A stretch of 37,943 nucleotides of DNA from an uncultured Porphyromonadaceae bacterium (GTDB lineage: Bacteria; Bacteroidota; Bacteroidia; Bacteroidales; Muribaculaceae), in assembly GCA_947177035.1 (NCBI GenBank), contig CAMWSS010000023.1, forward strand, positions 1-37,943. The letters are read 5' to 3'. A program made the translations under genes and the position numbers. The notes beneath the pieces are model-generated. The model did not search any database. It was not told the DNA's origin and worked only from the letters and a program-made list of their open reading frames with translations. Positions 24,915 to 32,558 of the stretch are shown piece after piece; positions within the stretch are counted from its first letter, which is position 1; every line of letters begins with the position of its first letter.

Positions 24915-27179
24915 TCAATGATAATTTGCATCAATGACCGCAATGGCGGCGAGATGCAGAATGTCACGCACAGGGGTGTCGACGTTGACAAAATGCACCG
25001 GTTTGTTCAGTCCGATCTGGATTGGTCCGATGGCATCGGCGACTCCCATCTCGAGCAGAAGGCGATATGCCGAATTTGCGGCTGTGAGATCAGGGAAAAT
25101 CAGCGTGTTGACCTGCCGGCCGTTGAGCCGGGTGAAGGGATATGTCTCGTCGCGCAGCTGGGCATTGAGCGCATAGTGGATCTGCATTTCGCCGTCGACA
25201 ACCATGTCGGGATAATCGGAATGCAGGCGCTCGACAACCCGGCTTATCATCTGGCCCTCCGGCTCCTGCGACGATCCGAAATTGCTGAAGCTGACCATGG
25301 CCATGACCGGTTCATGGGCAAAATACTCGACGGAATGGCGGGTCAGACGCGCTATGTCATAGAGCACCTGCTCGTTCATTTCGGAATTTATCGCCGTGTC
25401 GGCAAGAAAATATGTGCCACGCTTTGTGTTGAGAATGTGCATGCTTGCAAATGTGCCGTAAGGCTCGCGTATGCCGATTATCCGCTTGGCTATCTCGCGG
25501 TTGGGGATGCCGCTGGAATACGTTCCCGAGAGGAACGCATCGGCGTCGCCGCTTTCAACCATCATCATGCCGAAATAGTTGCGGTCAAACATTTTCTCCA
25601 TTGCCTCCTCGCGGGTGATGCCCTGACGGCCGCATTTCAGCGCCAGCGCGTCGGCATAGCGTTCGCGGCGTGAAGCCTCGCGATCGTGGCGCAGGTTGAT
25701 GATCTCAATGTCGGAAATGTCAAGGCCCAGGCGGTCGGCTCGCTTCTGGATCATCTCTTCATTTCCAAGCAGCAGCGGCTGGCAGATGCCTTCGTGAAGG
25801 GCAGCGACAGCGGCCCTGAGCATATTGTCGGTATTGGCCTCGCCGAACACCACGCGCCGGCGCTCGGCCGAGCGGGCTTCGTCATAGATGCGGCGCACCA
25901 TCTTGTTGTCATAGCCCATCAGGCGCTGGAGCTTCTCGGCATATGCTTCCCAGTCTGTGATCGGCCGGCGTGCCGTGCCGCTTTCGGCTGCGGCGCGGGC
26001 CACCGCAGGGGCCACAGTCGTGAGCAGGCGCGGATCAAGCGCCTTCGGAAGAATGTATTGCGGACCGAATGAGATGCGCTGGTCATTATAGGCCGTGTTG
26101 ACCACCGTCGGCACCGGCTCTTTGGTCAGGGCGGCAATGGCGCGCACGGCAGCCAGTTTCATGGCCTCGTTGATCTCGGTGGCGCCGCAGTCAAGCGCTC
26201 CGCGGAATATGTAGGGAAAGCCGAGCACGTTGTTGATCTGGTTGGGATAGTCGCTGCGGCCGGTTGCGAAGATCAGGTCGCTGCGCGAGGCAAGCGCGAC
26301 GTCGTAGGCAATTTCCGGATCAGGATTTGCCAGAGCGAAGACAATCGGACGGGGAGCCATCGACCGCACCATCTCGGGAGTCACCACGTCCTTCACGCTG
26401 AGACCGAGAAAGACGTCGGCGCCCTCCATGGCTTCAGCCAGGGTGTGAACAGGCCGGCTTGTGGCAAACTCGCGCTTCTGCGGATTAAGGTCGGAACGAT
26501 CGGCGTGGATAACGCCTTTCGAGTCACACATAACAACGTTTTCAGGCTTGACACCCAGGGCGATGTAGAGTCTGGTGCAGCTCACAGCCGCGGCTCCGGC
26601 GCCATTGACCACCAGTTTAACGTCGCCGATCTGCTTGCCCTGGATCTCCAGAGCGTTGAGCAGGCCGGCGCCCGATATTATCGCGGTGCCGTGCTGGTCG
26701 TCGTGCATCACGGGAATGTCGCATTCGGCCTTAAGCCGACGCTCTATCTCGAAGCACTCCGGAGCCTTTATGTCTTCCAGATTTATGCCGCCGAAAGTGG
26801 GCGCGATGGCCTTGACGGTCTGAATAAATCGCTCGGGATCTTTTTCATTGACCTCGATGTCGAAGCAGTCAAGTCCGGCAAATATCTTGAATAGCAAAGC
26901 CTTGCCCTCCATCACCGGCTTTCCGGCTTCAGCACCTATATCGCCCAGACCGAGCACTGCGGTGCCGTTGCTGATAACTGCGACAAGATTCCCTTTATTG
27001 GTATATTCATACACGTCGGCTCTGTTGGCCTTGATCTCTTCGCAGGGATAGGCCACACCCGGCGAATAGGCCAGGGCCAGGTCTGTTTGCGACGCATAAG
27101 GTTTTGTCGGCACTACCTCCGTTTTGCCCGGACGCGGACAGCGGTGATAGTCAAGTGCCTCCTGTTTGGTTATTTTCAT
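24915..27179 (-). CDS. maeB: NADP-dependent malic enzyme, MaeB type
   Basis: 754 residues with an N-terminal malic enzyme part (to about 430) and a C-terminal phosphotransacetylase-like part, the MaeB architecture. It oxidatively decarboxylates malate to pyruvate. Visible: [39 protein letters not shown], the catalytic region [27 protein letters not shown] and the nucleotide-binding VVNGAGAAA. The C-terminal part begins about [20 protein letters not shown]; in the family it is regulatory rather than catalytic. It lies 88 bases after purB on the same strand. Confidence 0.95.
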   Translation of the reverse strand: MKITKQEALDYHRCPRPGKTEVVPTKPYASQTDLALAYSPGVAYPCEEIKANRADVYEYTNKGNLVAVISNGTAVLGLGDIGAEAGKPVMEGKALLFKIFAGLDCFDIEVNEKDPERFIQTVKAIAPTFGGINLEDIKAPECFEIERRLKAECDIPVMHDDQHGTAIISGAGLLNALEIQGKQIGDVKLVVNGAGAAAVSCTRLYIALGVKPENVVMCDSKGVIHADRSDLNPQKREFATSRPVHTLAEAMEGADVFLGLSVKDVVTPEMVRSMAPRPIVFALANPDPEIAYDVALASRSDLIFATGRSDYPNQINNVLGFPYIFRGALDCGATEINEAMKLAAVRAIAALTKEPVPTVVNTAYNDQRISFGPQYILPKALDPRLLTTVAPAVARAAAESGTARRPITDWEAYAEKLQRLMGYDNKMVRRIYDEARSAERRRVVFGEANTDNMLRAAVAALHEGICQPLLLGNEEMIQKRADRLGLDISDIEIINLRHDREASRRERYADALALKCGRQGITREEAMEKMFDRNYFGMMMVESGDADAFLSGTYSSGIPNREIAKRIIGIREPYGTFASMHILNTKRGTYFLADTAINSEMNEQVLYDIARLTRHSVEYFAHEPVMAMVSFSNFGSSQEPEGQMISRVVERLHSDYPDMVVDGEMQIHYALNAQLRDETYPFTRLNGRQVNTLIFPDLTAANSAYRLLLEMGVADAIGPIQIGLNKPVHFVNVDTPVRDILHLAAIAVIDANYH

Positions 27180-27206
27180 GCTTTGTTGGCTTCTTTAATG
27201 ATTTTA

Positions 27207-27231
27207 AGGGCTCTAAACTGGTTAGAGCCCT
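27207..27231 (-). terminator. Hairpin between purB and maeB
   Basis: A 9-bp perfect stem AGGGCTCTA/TAGAGCCCT (27207-27215, 27223-27231) with a 7-base loop. On the - strand it follows the purB stop by about 36 bases; the T-run is poor (TTAAAAT), so it may be a weak terminator or a processing site rather than a strong stop. Confidence 0.5.
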
Positions 27232-27267
27232 CAAAGCTTAATAATAATTTATGTCTGACGTTATAAC

Positions 27268-28614
27268 TCAGAGAGTGCCGGTATAGTTCATCGGGGTGAT
27301 GGCACGAAGTTCGGCCTTGACCTCTTCGCTCACCTGAAGAGTGTCAATAAATTCAGCTATCGACTCGGGAGTGACAGCAGTGTTCACCCTTGTCAGAGCC
27401 TTCAGCGTTTCATAGGGATTGGGATAACCTTCACGGCGCAGAATCGTCTGGATGCCCTCGGCGACCACAGCATAGTTATGCTCCAGGTCGCAGACGATGG
27501 CCTGCTCGTTGAGCAGCAGTTTGCCCAGACCTTTGGCAGTAGACGCGATCGCGATGAGAGTGTGGGCCAACGGCACGCCGAGGTTGCGGAGCACTGTAGA
27601 GTCAGTGAGGTCACGCTGCAGGCGGCTCACCGGAAGCTTCTGGGCCAGATGCGCAAGAATGGCGTTGGCCATGCCGATATTGCCTTCGGAGTTTTCAAAA
27701 TCGATCGGGTTCACCTTGTGGGGCATGGCCGATGATCCCACCTCTCCGGCCTTGATGCGCTGCTTGAAGTAGTTCATCGAGATATACATCCACATGTCGC
27801 GGTCCAGATCGAGAATGATTGTGTTGACACGACGGATGGCATCGCACAGGGCGGCCATGTTGTCATAGTGCGAGATCTGCGTGGTCGGATACTCGCGCAC
27901 CAGACCGAGCTTGTCGCGCATGAATGAGCGGGCAAAGCTATTCCAGTCGATCTGCGGATATGCCACAGTGTGGGCGTTGAAATTGCCGGTGGCACCGCCG
28001 AACTTGCCGCTGATCGGAGTGGCTTTCAGCAATGCCAGCTGCGTCTGCAGACGACTCACGTAAACCATCATCTCCTTGCCCAGACGGGTCGGGCTGGCCG
28101 GCTGGCCGTGAGTGTGGGCCAGCAGCGGAATATCACGCCATTCGGCGGCCAGATCCTCAAGCTTGCCTACCAGAGAATCAATAGCCGGAGCATAGACCTC
28201 GACAATGGCATCGGCCACGCTCATGGGCACGGCAGTGTTGTTGATGTCCTGACTTGTCAGACCAAAGTGAATGAACTCTTTCCATGGCGAAAGATCAAGC
28301 TGGGCGAATTTTTCTTTCAGGAAATATTCAACCGCCTTGACGTCATGATTGGTCGTGCACTCAATTTCCTTGATGCGAGCGGCATCAGCCACCGTGAAAT
28401 TCTCATAAACCGCGCGCAGCAACGGAAAAGCCGATGCGGGAACGTCGGCCAGCTGCGGCAGAGGCAGTTCGCAAAGAGCGATGAAATACTCCACTTCCAC
28501 CCTCACACGATAGCGGATCAGAGCAAATTCAGAAAAAAATTCATCAAGGCGCTCACACTTCGAGCGATAGCGCCCGTCGACGGGCGAAATGGCGGTCAGT
28601 TCTGTCAGGTTCAT
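27268..28614 (-). CDS. purB: Adenylosuccinate lyase
   Basis: Acts twice in purine synthesis (SAICAR to AICAR; adenylosuccinate to AMP). The N-terminus LTAISPVDGRYRSK is characteristic, followed by THGQPASPTRLGKEM, and the fumarase/lyase superfamily signature GSSAMPHKVNPIDFENSEGN. Length 448 is normal. Upstream on the - strand a TAACTTTG box (28659-28652) lies about 37 bases before the ATG; the element one spacer-length further up is not a good match. Confidence 0.97.
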   Translation of the reverse strand: MNLTELTAISPVDGRYRSKCERLDEFFSEFALIRYRVRVEVEYFIALCELPLPQLADVPASAFPLLRAVYENFTVADAARIKEIECTTNHDVKAVEYFLKEKFAQLDLSPWKEFIHFGLTSQDINNTAVPMSVADAIVEVYAPAIDSLVGKLEDLAAEWRDIPLLAHTHGQPASPTRLGKEMMVYVSRLQTQLALLKATPISGKFGGATGNFNAHTVAYPQIDWNSFARSFMRDKLGLVREYPTTQISHYDNMAALCDAIRRVNTIILDLDRDMWMYISMNYFKQRIKAGEVGSSAMPHKVNPIDFENSEGNIGMANAILAHLAQKLPVSRLQRDLTDSTVLRNLGVPLAHTLIAIASTAKGLGKLLLNEQAIVCDLEHNYAVVAEGIQTILRREGYPNPYETLKALTRVNTAVTPESIAEFIDTLQVSEEVKAELRAITPMNYTGTL

Positions 28615-28651
28615 AAACGTATGGTTTTAAACGTGCTGTTTTTTGAAGCAG

Positions 28652-28659
28652 CAAAGTTA
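28652..28659 (-). promoter_or_regulatory. Candidate -7 box of the purB promoter
   Basis: TAACTTTG on the - strand, matching TAnnTTTG. No TTTG is found at 19-20 bases upstream (one sits at 12), so only half of the consensus is supported. Confidence 0.45.
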
Positions 28660-28724
28660 CGAATTTTTCGTCAAACCCAGTCCCCGCCCGTTCAATAATA
28701 TTTGTTAAACATACGGTTAAGCCT

Positions 28725-30029
28725 TCATTTGCCAAGCAGCCACCTCCAGGCCGGCAGAACCTGGATTGTCATACCGTTGTCAAGACTGATCTCCTCACTG
28801 GTGTCAGCCGTTATGATAAACAGATTGCGACATCCTGTGGCTTCTGCCGCCTCGACGAGTCCGTTGATTTCACGCCGGCGAGTGCTGTCATCGTTCAGAT
28901 TCCATGTGACCTGAATAAGCCTGTCTATTTCCACGCCACGCTGGACTACAAAATCACATTCGCCCCTGCCCTGATAATAGAATATCCGGTGAACTGGTGT
29001 CCGCTGACGATAAAGCTGGAGAAAGACTGTGTTTTCAAGCTTTTTGCCGTCATCGTCACTCTGAGGCAGCAACACCGCGTCACGCAATCCGTTATCGATG
29101 CAGTAATATTTTGGCTGCGAACTTTCGACCTTTTGCAATGACTTGCTGTAATTTGAAACACGAATAAACATGAAGACGTCGCAGGCATGGTTTGCCCAAT
29201 CATACAGGTCGTTCTTGCTGACTTTCAGGCCGCGGGACTTTATGTCACCATGTATGCCACGTATGGATGTAGGCTTGGTAAGATTGGCCATTATGCGCTT
29301 CAAGTAATAGCGGAGCACCTCAATATTCGACAATCCGTAATGTTCCACCAGATCCTTCAGCAGCATTGTGTCAAAGTAATTCTGCAATATCTTCGTCTTT
29401 TGCAGCGGATTTTCCGTCAGCACAACTTCGGGGAAGCCGCCCTCGTTGTTGTAATCAAAAAATGCGTTGCGGAGCTTCGCCAGATCCGACTCCAGCCAGC
29501 TGTCGGTCTTTATGCCCTTGAATTCACAGTATTCGAGAAACGATAGAGGCAACGTCTCTTCTTCCTCCGGCCACCCTCTTAATGCCGACTTAAGCTCCGT
29601 GCTCAACATGGTGGCATTACTGCCGCTTATATATATGTTTTTAGAGTAGTGTTTGTAAAGGCGCATCACAAAATACTCCCAGTTTTCAATCAGTTGTATC
29701 TCATCGAAAAACATATACACCGACGAGATCTCAATATCAGGATACATTTCCCGGTATGCTTCTATGATCTTATCGAGTTCCGTCGAGTCCATGCGGACAA
29801 GGCGTTCGTCGTCGAAACTTACCCATAAAAATCGCTCCCGTCCGATGCCTGAAGCCAGGAGTTCGTTTACCACAGCCTCCATTCTCGATGTTTTGCCACA
29901 GCGCCGGACTCCGGGGATCGTGACAATCTTGCCGTCATTCACCGGAAGGGGGTGTTCACGTTTCTTCAAGTCAGTCGGAAACTCCGCCTGACGCATTGCA
30001 ATCTGGGTTTTGAGATAGAGCGTATCCAT
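28725..30029 (-). CDS. AAA-type ATPase with DUF4143-like C-terminus
   Basis: 434 residues. Walker A is GVRRCGKT (40-47) and Walker B FFDEIQLIENW with D109-E110, the layout of the AAA_14/DUF4143 ATPases that are abundant and multicopy in Bacteroidota and archaea. The C-terminal part (about 200-400: DLVEHYGLSNIEVLRYYLKR; GRGECDFVVQRG) fits DUF4143, with the GECDFVV segment resembling a PD-(D/E)xK-like nuclease core (E/D-x-x-F-V). The function is unknown. Single gene with its own promoter region carrying two matching palindromes. Confidence 0.85.
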   Translation of the reverse strand: MDTLYLKTQIAMRQAEFPTDLKKREHPLPVNDGKIVTIPGVRRCGKTSRMEAVVNELLASGIGRERFLWVSFDDERLVRMDSTELDKIIEAYREMYPDIEISSVYMFFDEIQLIENWEYFVMRLYKHYSKNIYISGSNATMLSTELKSALRGWPEEEETLPLSFLEYCEFKGIKTDSWLESDLAKLRNAFFDYNNEGGFPEVVLTENPLQKTKILQNYFDTMLLKDLVEHYGLSNIEVLRYYLKRIMANLTKPTSIRGIHGDIKSRGLKVSKNDLYDWANHACDVFMFIRVSNYSKSLQKVESSQPKYYCIDNGLRDAVLLPQSDDDGKKLENTVFLQLYRQRTPVHRIFYYQGRGECDFVVQRGVEIDRLIQVTWNLNDDSTRRREINGLVEAAEATGCRNLFIITADTSEEISLDNGMTIQVLPAWRWLLGK

Positions 30030-30032
30030 GCT

Positions 30033-30082
30033 GTCCTAAATTTGGGGACAAATATAGCAATTTCCGTCCTAAAAAAAGGGAC
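30033..30082 (-). promoter_or_regulatory. Twin 17-bp operator-like palindromes before the DUF4143 ATPase
   Basis: GTCCTAAATTTGGGGAC (30033-30049) and GTCCTAAAAAAAGGGAC (30066-30082) share GTCCTAAA...GGGAC with ends GTCC/GGAC, and their centres are 33 bases apart (about three helical turns). A TATATTTG -7 box (30056-30049, - strand) sits between them and touches the first palindrome, which ends 4 bases before the start codon, so a bound protein would block transcription. Confidence 0.55.
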
Positions 30083-30132
30083 AATCTGCAAATATTTTCA
30101 AATTTCGCGACAAAAAGCCATTAGTTACTCAT

Positions 30133-30167
30133 AAAAAAAGGCGCATCTTCTTGCGAAAAATGCGTCC
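30133..30167 (-). terminator. Terminator downstream of tRNA-Arg
   Basis: On the - strand GGACGCAT (one bulged A) pairs with ATGCGCC, followed by T7. It lies a few bases past the 3' end of the tRNA. Confidence 0.7.
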
Positions 30168-30173
30168 TTCGTG

Positions 30174-30247
30174 TGATCCCGTTGGGATTCGAACCCAAGA
30201 CCCACAGCTTAGAAGGCTGTTGCTCTATCCAGCTGAGCTACGGAACC
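30174..30247 (-). tRNA. tRNA-Arg (anticodon TCT)
   Basis: Cloverleaf read from the - strand: acceptor GGTTCCG/CGGGATC with G-T pairs and discriminator A, D arm GCTC-AGCTGGATA-GAGC, anticodon stem ACAGC/GCTGT with loop CTTCTAA (TCT, decoding AGA), T arm TTGGG-TTCGAAT-CCCAA. The CCA end is not encoded. No integrase or repeated attachment site is seen beside it. Confidence 0.95.
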
Positions 30248-30301
30248 ATTTTTTATTTCGACTGCAAAGTTACGCTTTTTTTTGCAATCATGCAATTCTC
30301 T

Positions 30302-30333
30302 TTTGCGATTTACCCGAAAATGGAGTAACTTTG
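30302..30333 (+). promoter_or_regulatory. Bacteroidota-type promoter of dapA-rsmA
   Basis: TTTG (30302-30305), 20-base spacer, TAACTTTG (30326-30333), 24 bases before the dapA ATG; the best consensus match in the window. Confidence 0.85.
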
Positions 30334-30357
30334 CAGTATTAAACTCAAAATTACTTT

Positions 30358-31242
30358 ATGGCTCGAATAAATCTTCGGGGAATGGGCGTGGCGCTCGTTA
30401 CTCCTTTTAAAGCCGATAAATCAATAGACTTTCAGGCGCTTGCCCGCCTGGTGGAACATCAGATCCGCTCGGGAATCGATTTTCTGGTAGTGCTTGGAAC
30501 CACAGCCGAAACACCAACTCTATCGGCTGATGAAAAGCGACAGGTTCGTGATTTTGTTGCAGCAAGAGTGGCCGGACGGGTGCCGCTGGTGCTCGGCATG
30601 GGCGGTAACAACACGATGGGCCTTGTCGAAGAACTGAAATCGACCGACTTGAGTAACTATCAGGCTATTCTGTCGGTGGTGCCATATTATAATAAACCGT
30701 CGCAGGAAGGAATATATCAGCATTATGCCGCCATTGCAAAGGCGTCTCCGCTGCCTGTCGTGCTCTATAATGTGCCGGGACGCACCGGCGTCAACATGAC
30801 GGCCGAAACGACTCTGCGTCTGGCCAATGATTTCCCCGACACGGTAGTGGCCGTGAAGGAAGCGTCAGGCAATTTCAGCCAGATAGACGACATTATCAAG
30901 CGTAAACCAGCTGATTTCATGGTGATTTCGGGCGATGACGGCATCACGTTCCCGCTGATCACTCTCGGAGCTGTCGGGGTGATATCCGTGATAGGCAACG
31001 CATTCCCGAAAGAATTTTCGCGCATGGTGCGCCTGGCACTCGAAGGTGATTATGCTAACGCGCTGCTCATTCATCACAAGTTCACGGAATTGTTCTCTTT
31101 GCTGTTTGTCGACGGCAACCCGGCCGGAGTGAAGTGTCTGCTTCACGCCATGGGCTGGATGGAAAATGAACTGAGACTGCCGCTGGTGCCGACCCGGATC
31201 ACTACATATGAAAAAATCCGCAATGTGCTTGAACGCCTATGA
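30358..31242 (+). CDS. dapA: 4-hydroxy-tetrahydrodipicolinate synthase
   Basis: Condenses pyruvate with aspartate semialdehyde in lysine/diaminopimelate synthesis. Visible: GVALVTPFKAD, GTTAETPTLSADEK, VVPYYNKPSQEGIYQHY, VLYNVPGRTGVNM with the active-site Tyr, and AVKEASGN with the Schiff-base Lys. At 294 residues the length is normal. The stop overlaps the rsmA start by four bases (ATGA). Confidence 0.96.
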   Translation: MARINLRGMGVALVTPFKADKSIDFQALARLVEHQIRSGIDFLVVLGTTAETPTLSADEKRQVRDFVAARVAGRVPLVLGMGGNNTMGLVEELKSTDLSNYQAILSVVPYYNKPSQEGIYQHYAAIAKASPLPVVLYNVPGRTGVNMTAETTLRLANDFPDTVVAVKEASGNFSQIDDIIKRKPADFMVISGDDGITFPLITLGAVGVISVIGNAFPKEFSRMVRLALEGDYANALLIHHKFTELFSLLFVDGNPAGVKCLLHAMGWMENELRLPLVPTRITTYEKIRNVLERL

Positions 31243-32027
31243 ATGACCGCGTCAAACCGAAAAAAGCGCTCGGACAGCACTTTCTCACCGATTTGTCGGT
31301 GGCACGCCGCATTGCCGACACTCTAACTGACCATAAGGGTGTGCCTGTGATCGAGGTTGGCCCTGGCATGGGGGTGCTGACCCAGTTTCTGCTCGAGCAG
31401 GAACATGATCTGACCGTGATCGAACTTGACACTGAGTCGGTTGACTATCTGCAACGAAATTTTCCGGCGCTTGCCGGCCGCATTGTCGAGGCTGACTTTC
31501 TGCGCACCGATCTGCCTGGTCTTACTGGCGGAAAGCCATTCTGCGTGATAGGGAATTATCCCTACAACATCTCATCACAGATCTTTTTCCACGTGCTGGA
31601 ATATAAGGATCTGGTGCCGTGTTGTTCGGGAATGCTTCAACGCGAGGTTGCCGAACGTCTTGCCGCACCTCCCGGCACCAAAGCCCGAGGAATTCTGAGC
31701 GTGTTGCTTCAGGCTTGGTATGACGTTGAATATCTGTTCACGGTGAGTGAAGGAGTGTTTAATCCTCCGCCCAAAGTAAAGTCAGGCGTCATAAAAATGA
31801 CGCGCAACGGACGCCAGTCAATGCCATGCTCGGAAAAGCTGTTCAAGTCAGTGGTCAAGAGCACATTCGGACAACGGCGCAAAACCATACGCAACAGCAT
31901 ACGTTCGGTTTGTCCGGACTTCCCGACCGATCATCCTCTGGCCGGACAGCGTCCGGAGCAGCTGACGGTCGAAGAGTTTATCGACCTGACTTCGTTTGTT
32001 GAAAGCATCAGCAGCCGGCAGGCATGA
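31239..32027 (+). CDS. rsmA: 16S rRNA dimethyladenosine transferase RsmA (KsgA)
   Basis: Dimethylates two adjacent adenosines near the 3' end of 16S rRNA. Motifs: KKALGQHFLTD at the start, SAM-binding IEVGPGMGVLTQFLL, the catalytic GNYPYNISSQI (NYPY where many have NLPY) and FGQRRKTIRNSI near the C-terminus. 262 residues, normal length. Coupled to dapA by ATGA; its 3' end overlaps the convergent membrane-protein gene by 20 bases. Confidence 0.96.
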   Translation: MNDRVKPKKALGQHFLTDLSVARRIADTLTDHKGVPVIEVGPGMGVLTQFLLEQEHDLTVIELDTESVDYLQRNFPALAGRIVEADFLRTDLPGLTGGKPFCVIGNYPYNISSQIFFHVLEYKDLVPCCSGMLQREVAERLAAPPGTKARGILSVLLQAWYDVEYLFTVSEGVFNPPPKVKSGVIKMTRNGRQSMPCSEKLFKSVVKSTFGQRRKTIRNSIRSVCPDFPTDHPLAGQRPEQLTVEEFIDLTSFVESISSRQA

Positions 32028-32547
32028 CCGTGAGGCCCAGAAGGCCGTCGCTCACTGAAATGCTGCGCGTTGATCCGACGCGGATGTTGCGATAGCGGGA
32101 CTGTGAAACCCGCACATTCTTGGCGCGTCCGTCGGGCAAGCGCAATTCCATGTAATATACATAATATGTTTCGCCGCTGTTGACGTAACGGCGGCCCACT
32201 CTTCGTGAGCGATGACGCTCTTCCTTGAATTTGCGTTCGACCACGGCCTGTTCTTCATGGGTGGACCCGGAGTCGGCGCAATAGTAATTCAGCGCCATCC
32301 CGGCCCAGAAGAAAAAAACGGACACAACGGCCATGTGAACGCAAAAGCGCACAACCGCGCCAGATTCATTCCACTGCCATTTACGCGCCTGAATCCAGAG
32401 AATGGCGGCAAGTGCCACCGCACAGCCGACCGGCCACCACCAGTCGACAAACGTGCGGTCAAGAATATAGCCTCCCCATCCGAGCAATGTGCCTGTAATG
32501 ACGGCCACAATGCCCCGGCAGAAGATCGACCATATGCGTCTTTTCAT
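32008..32547 (-). CDS. Small membrane protein of unknown function
   Basis: 179 residues with three likely membrane segments at about 9-27, 35-52 and 66-85, then a charged linker (KFKEERHRSRRVGRRY) and a small C-terminal domain (TYYVYYMELRLPDGRAKNVRVS) that may face the periplasm or cytoplasm. I do not recognise the family. It is the third gene after the GH16 and PBP1A genes, starting 11 bases after the PBP1A stop, and its own 3' end overlaps rsmA convergently by 20 bases, so no terminator separates the two. Confidence 0.7.
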   Translation of the reverse strand: MKRRIWSIFCRGIVAVITGTLLGWGGYILDRTFVDWWWPVGCAVALAAILWIQARKWQWNESGAVVRFCVHMAVVSVFFFWAGMALNYYCADSGSTHEEQAVVERKFKEERHRSRRVGRRYVNSGETYYVYYMELRLPDGRAKNVRVSQSRYRNIRVGSTRSISVSDGLLGLTVMPAGC

Positions 32548-32558
32548 AAATACTGCAT

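Noticed and set aside
30174-30247. tRNA-Arg as an integration site of a mobile element
   Set aside because: No integrase, no duplicated tRNA 3' end and normal core genes on both sides.
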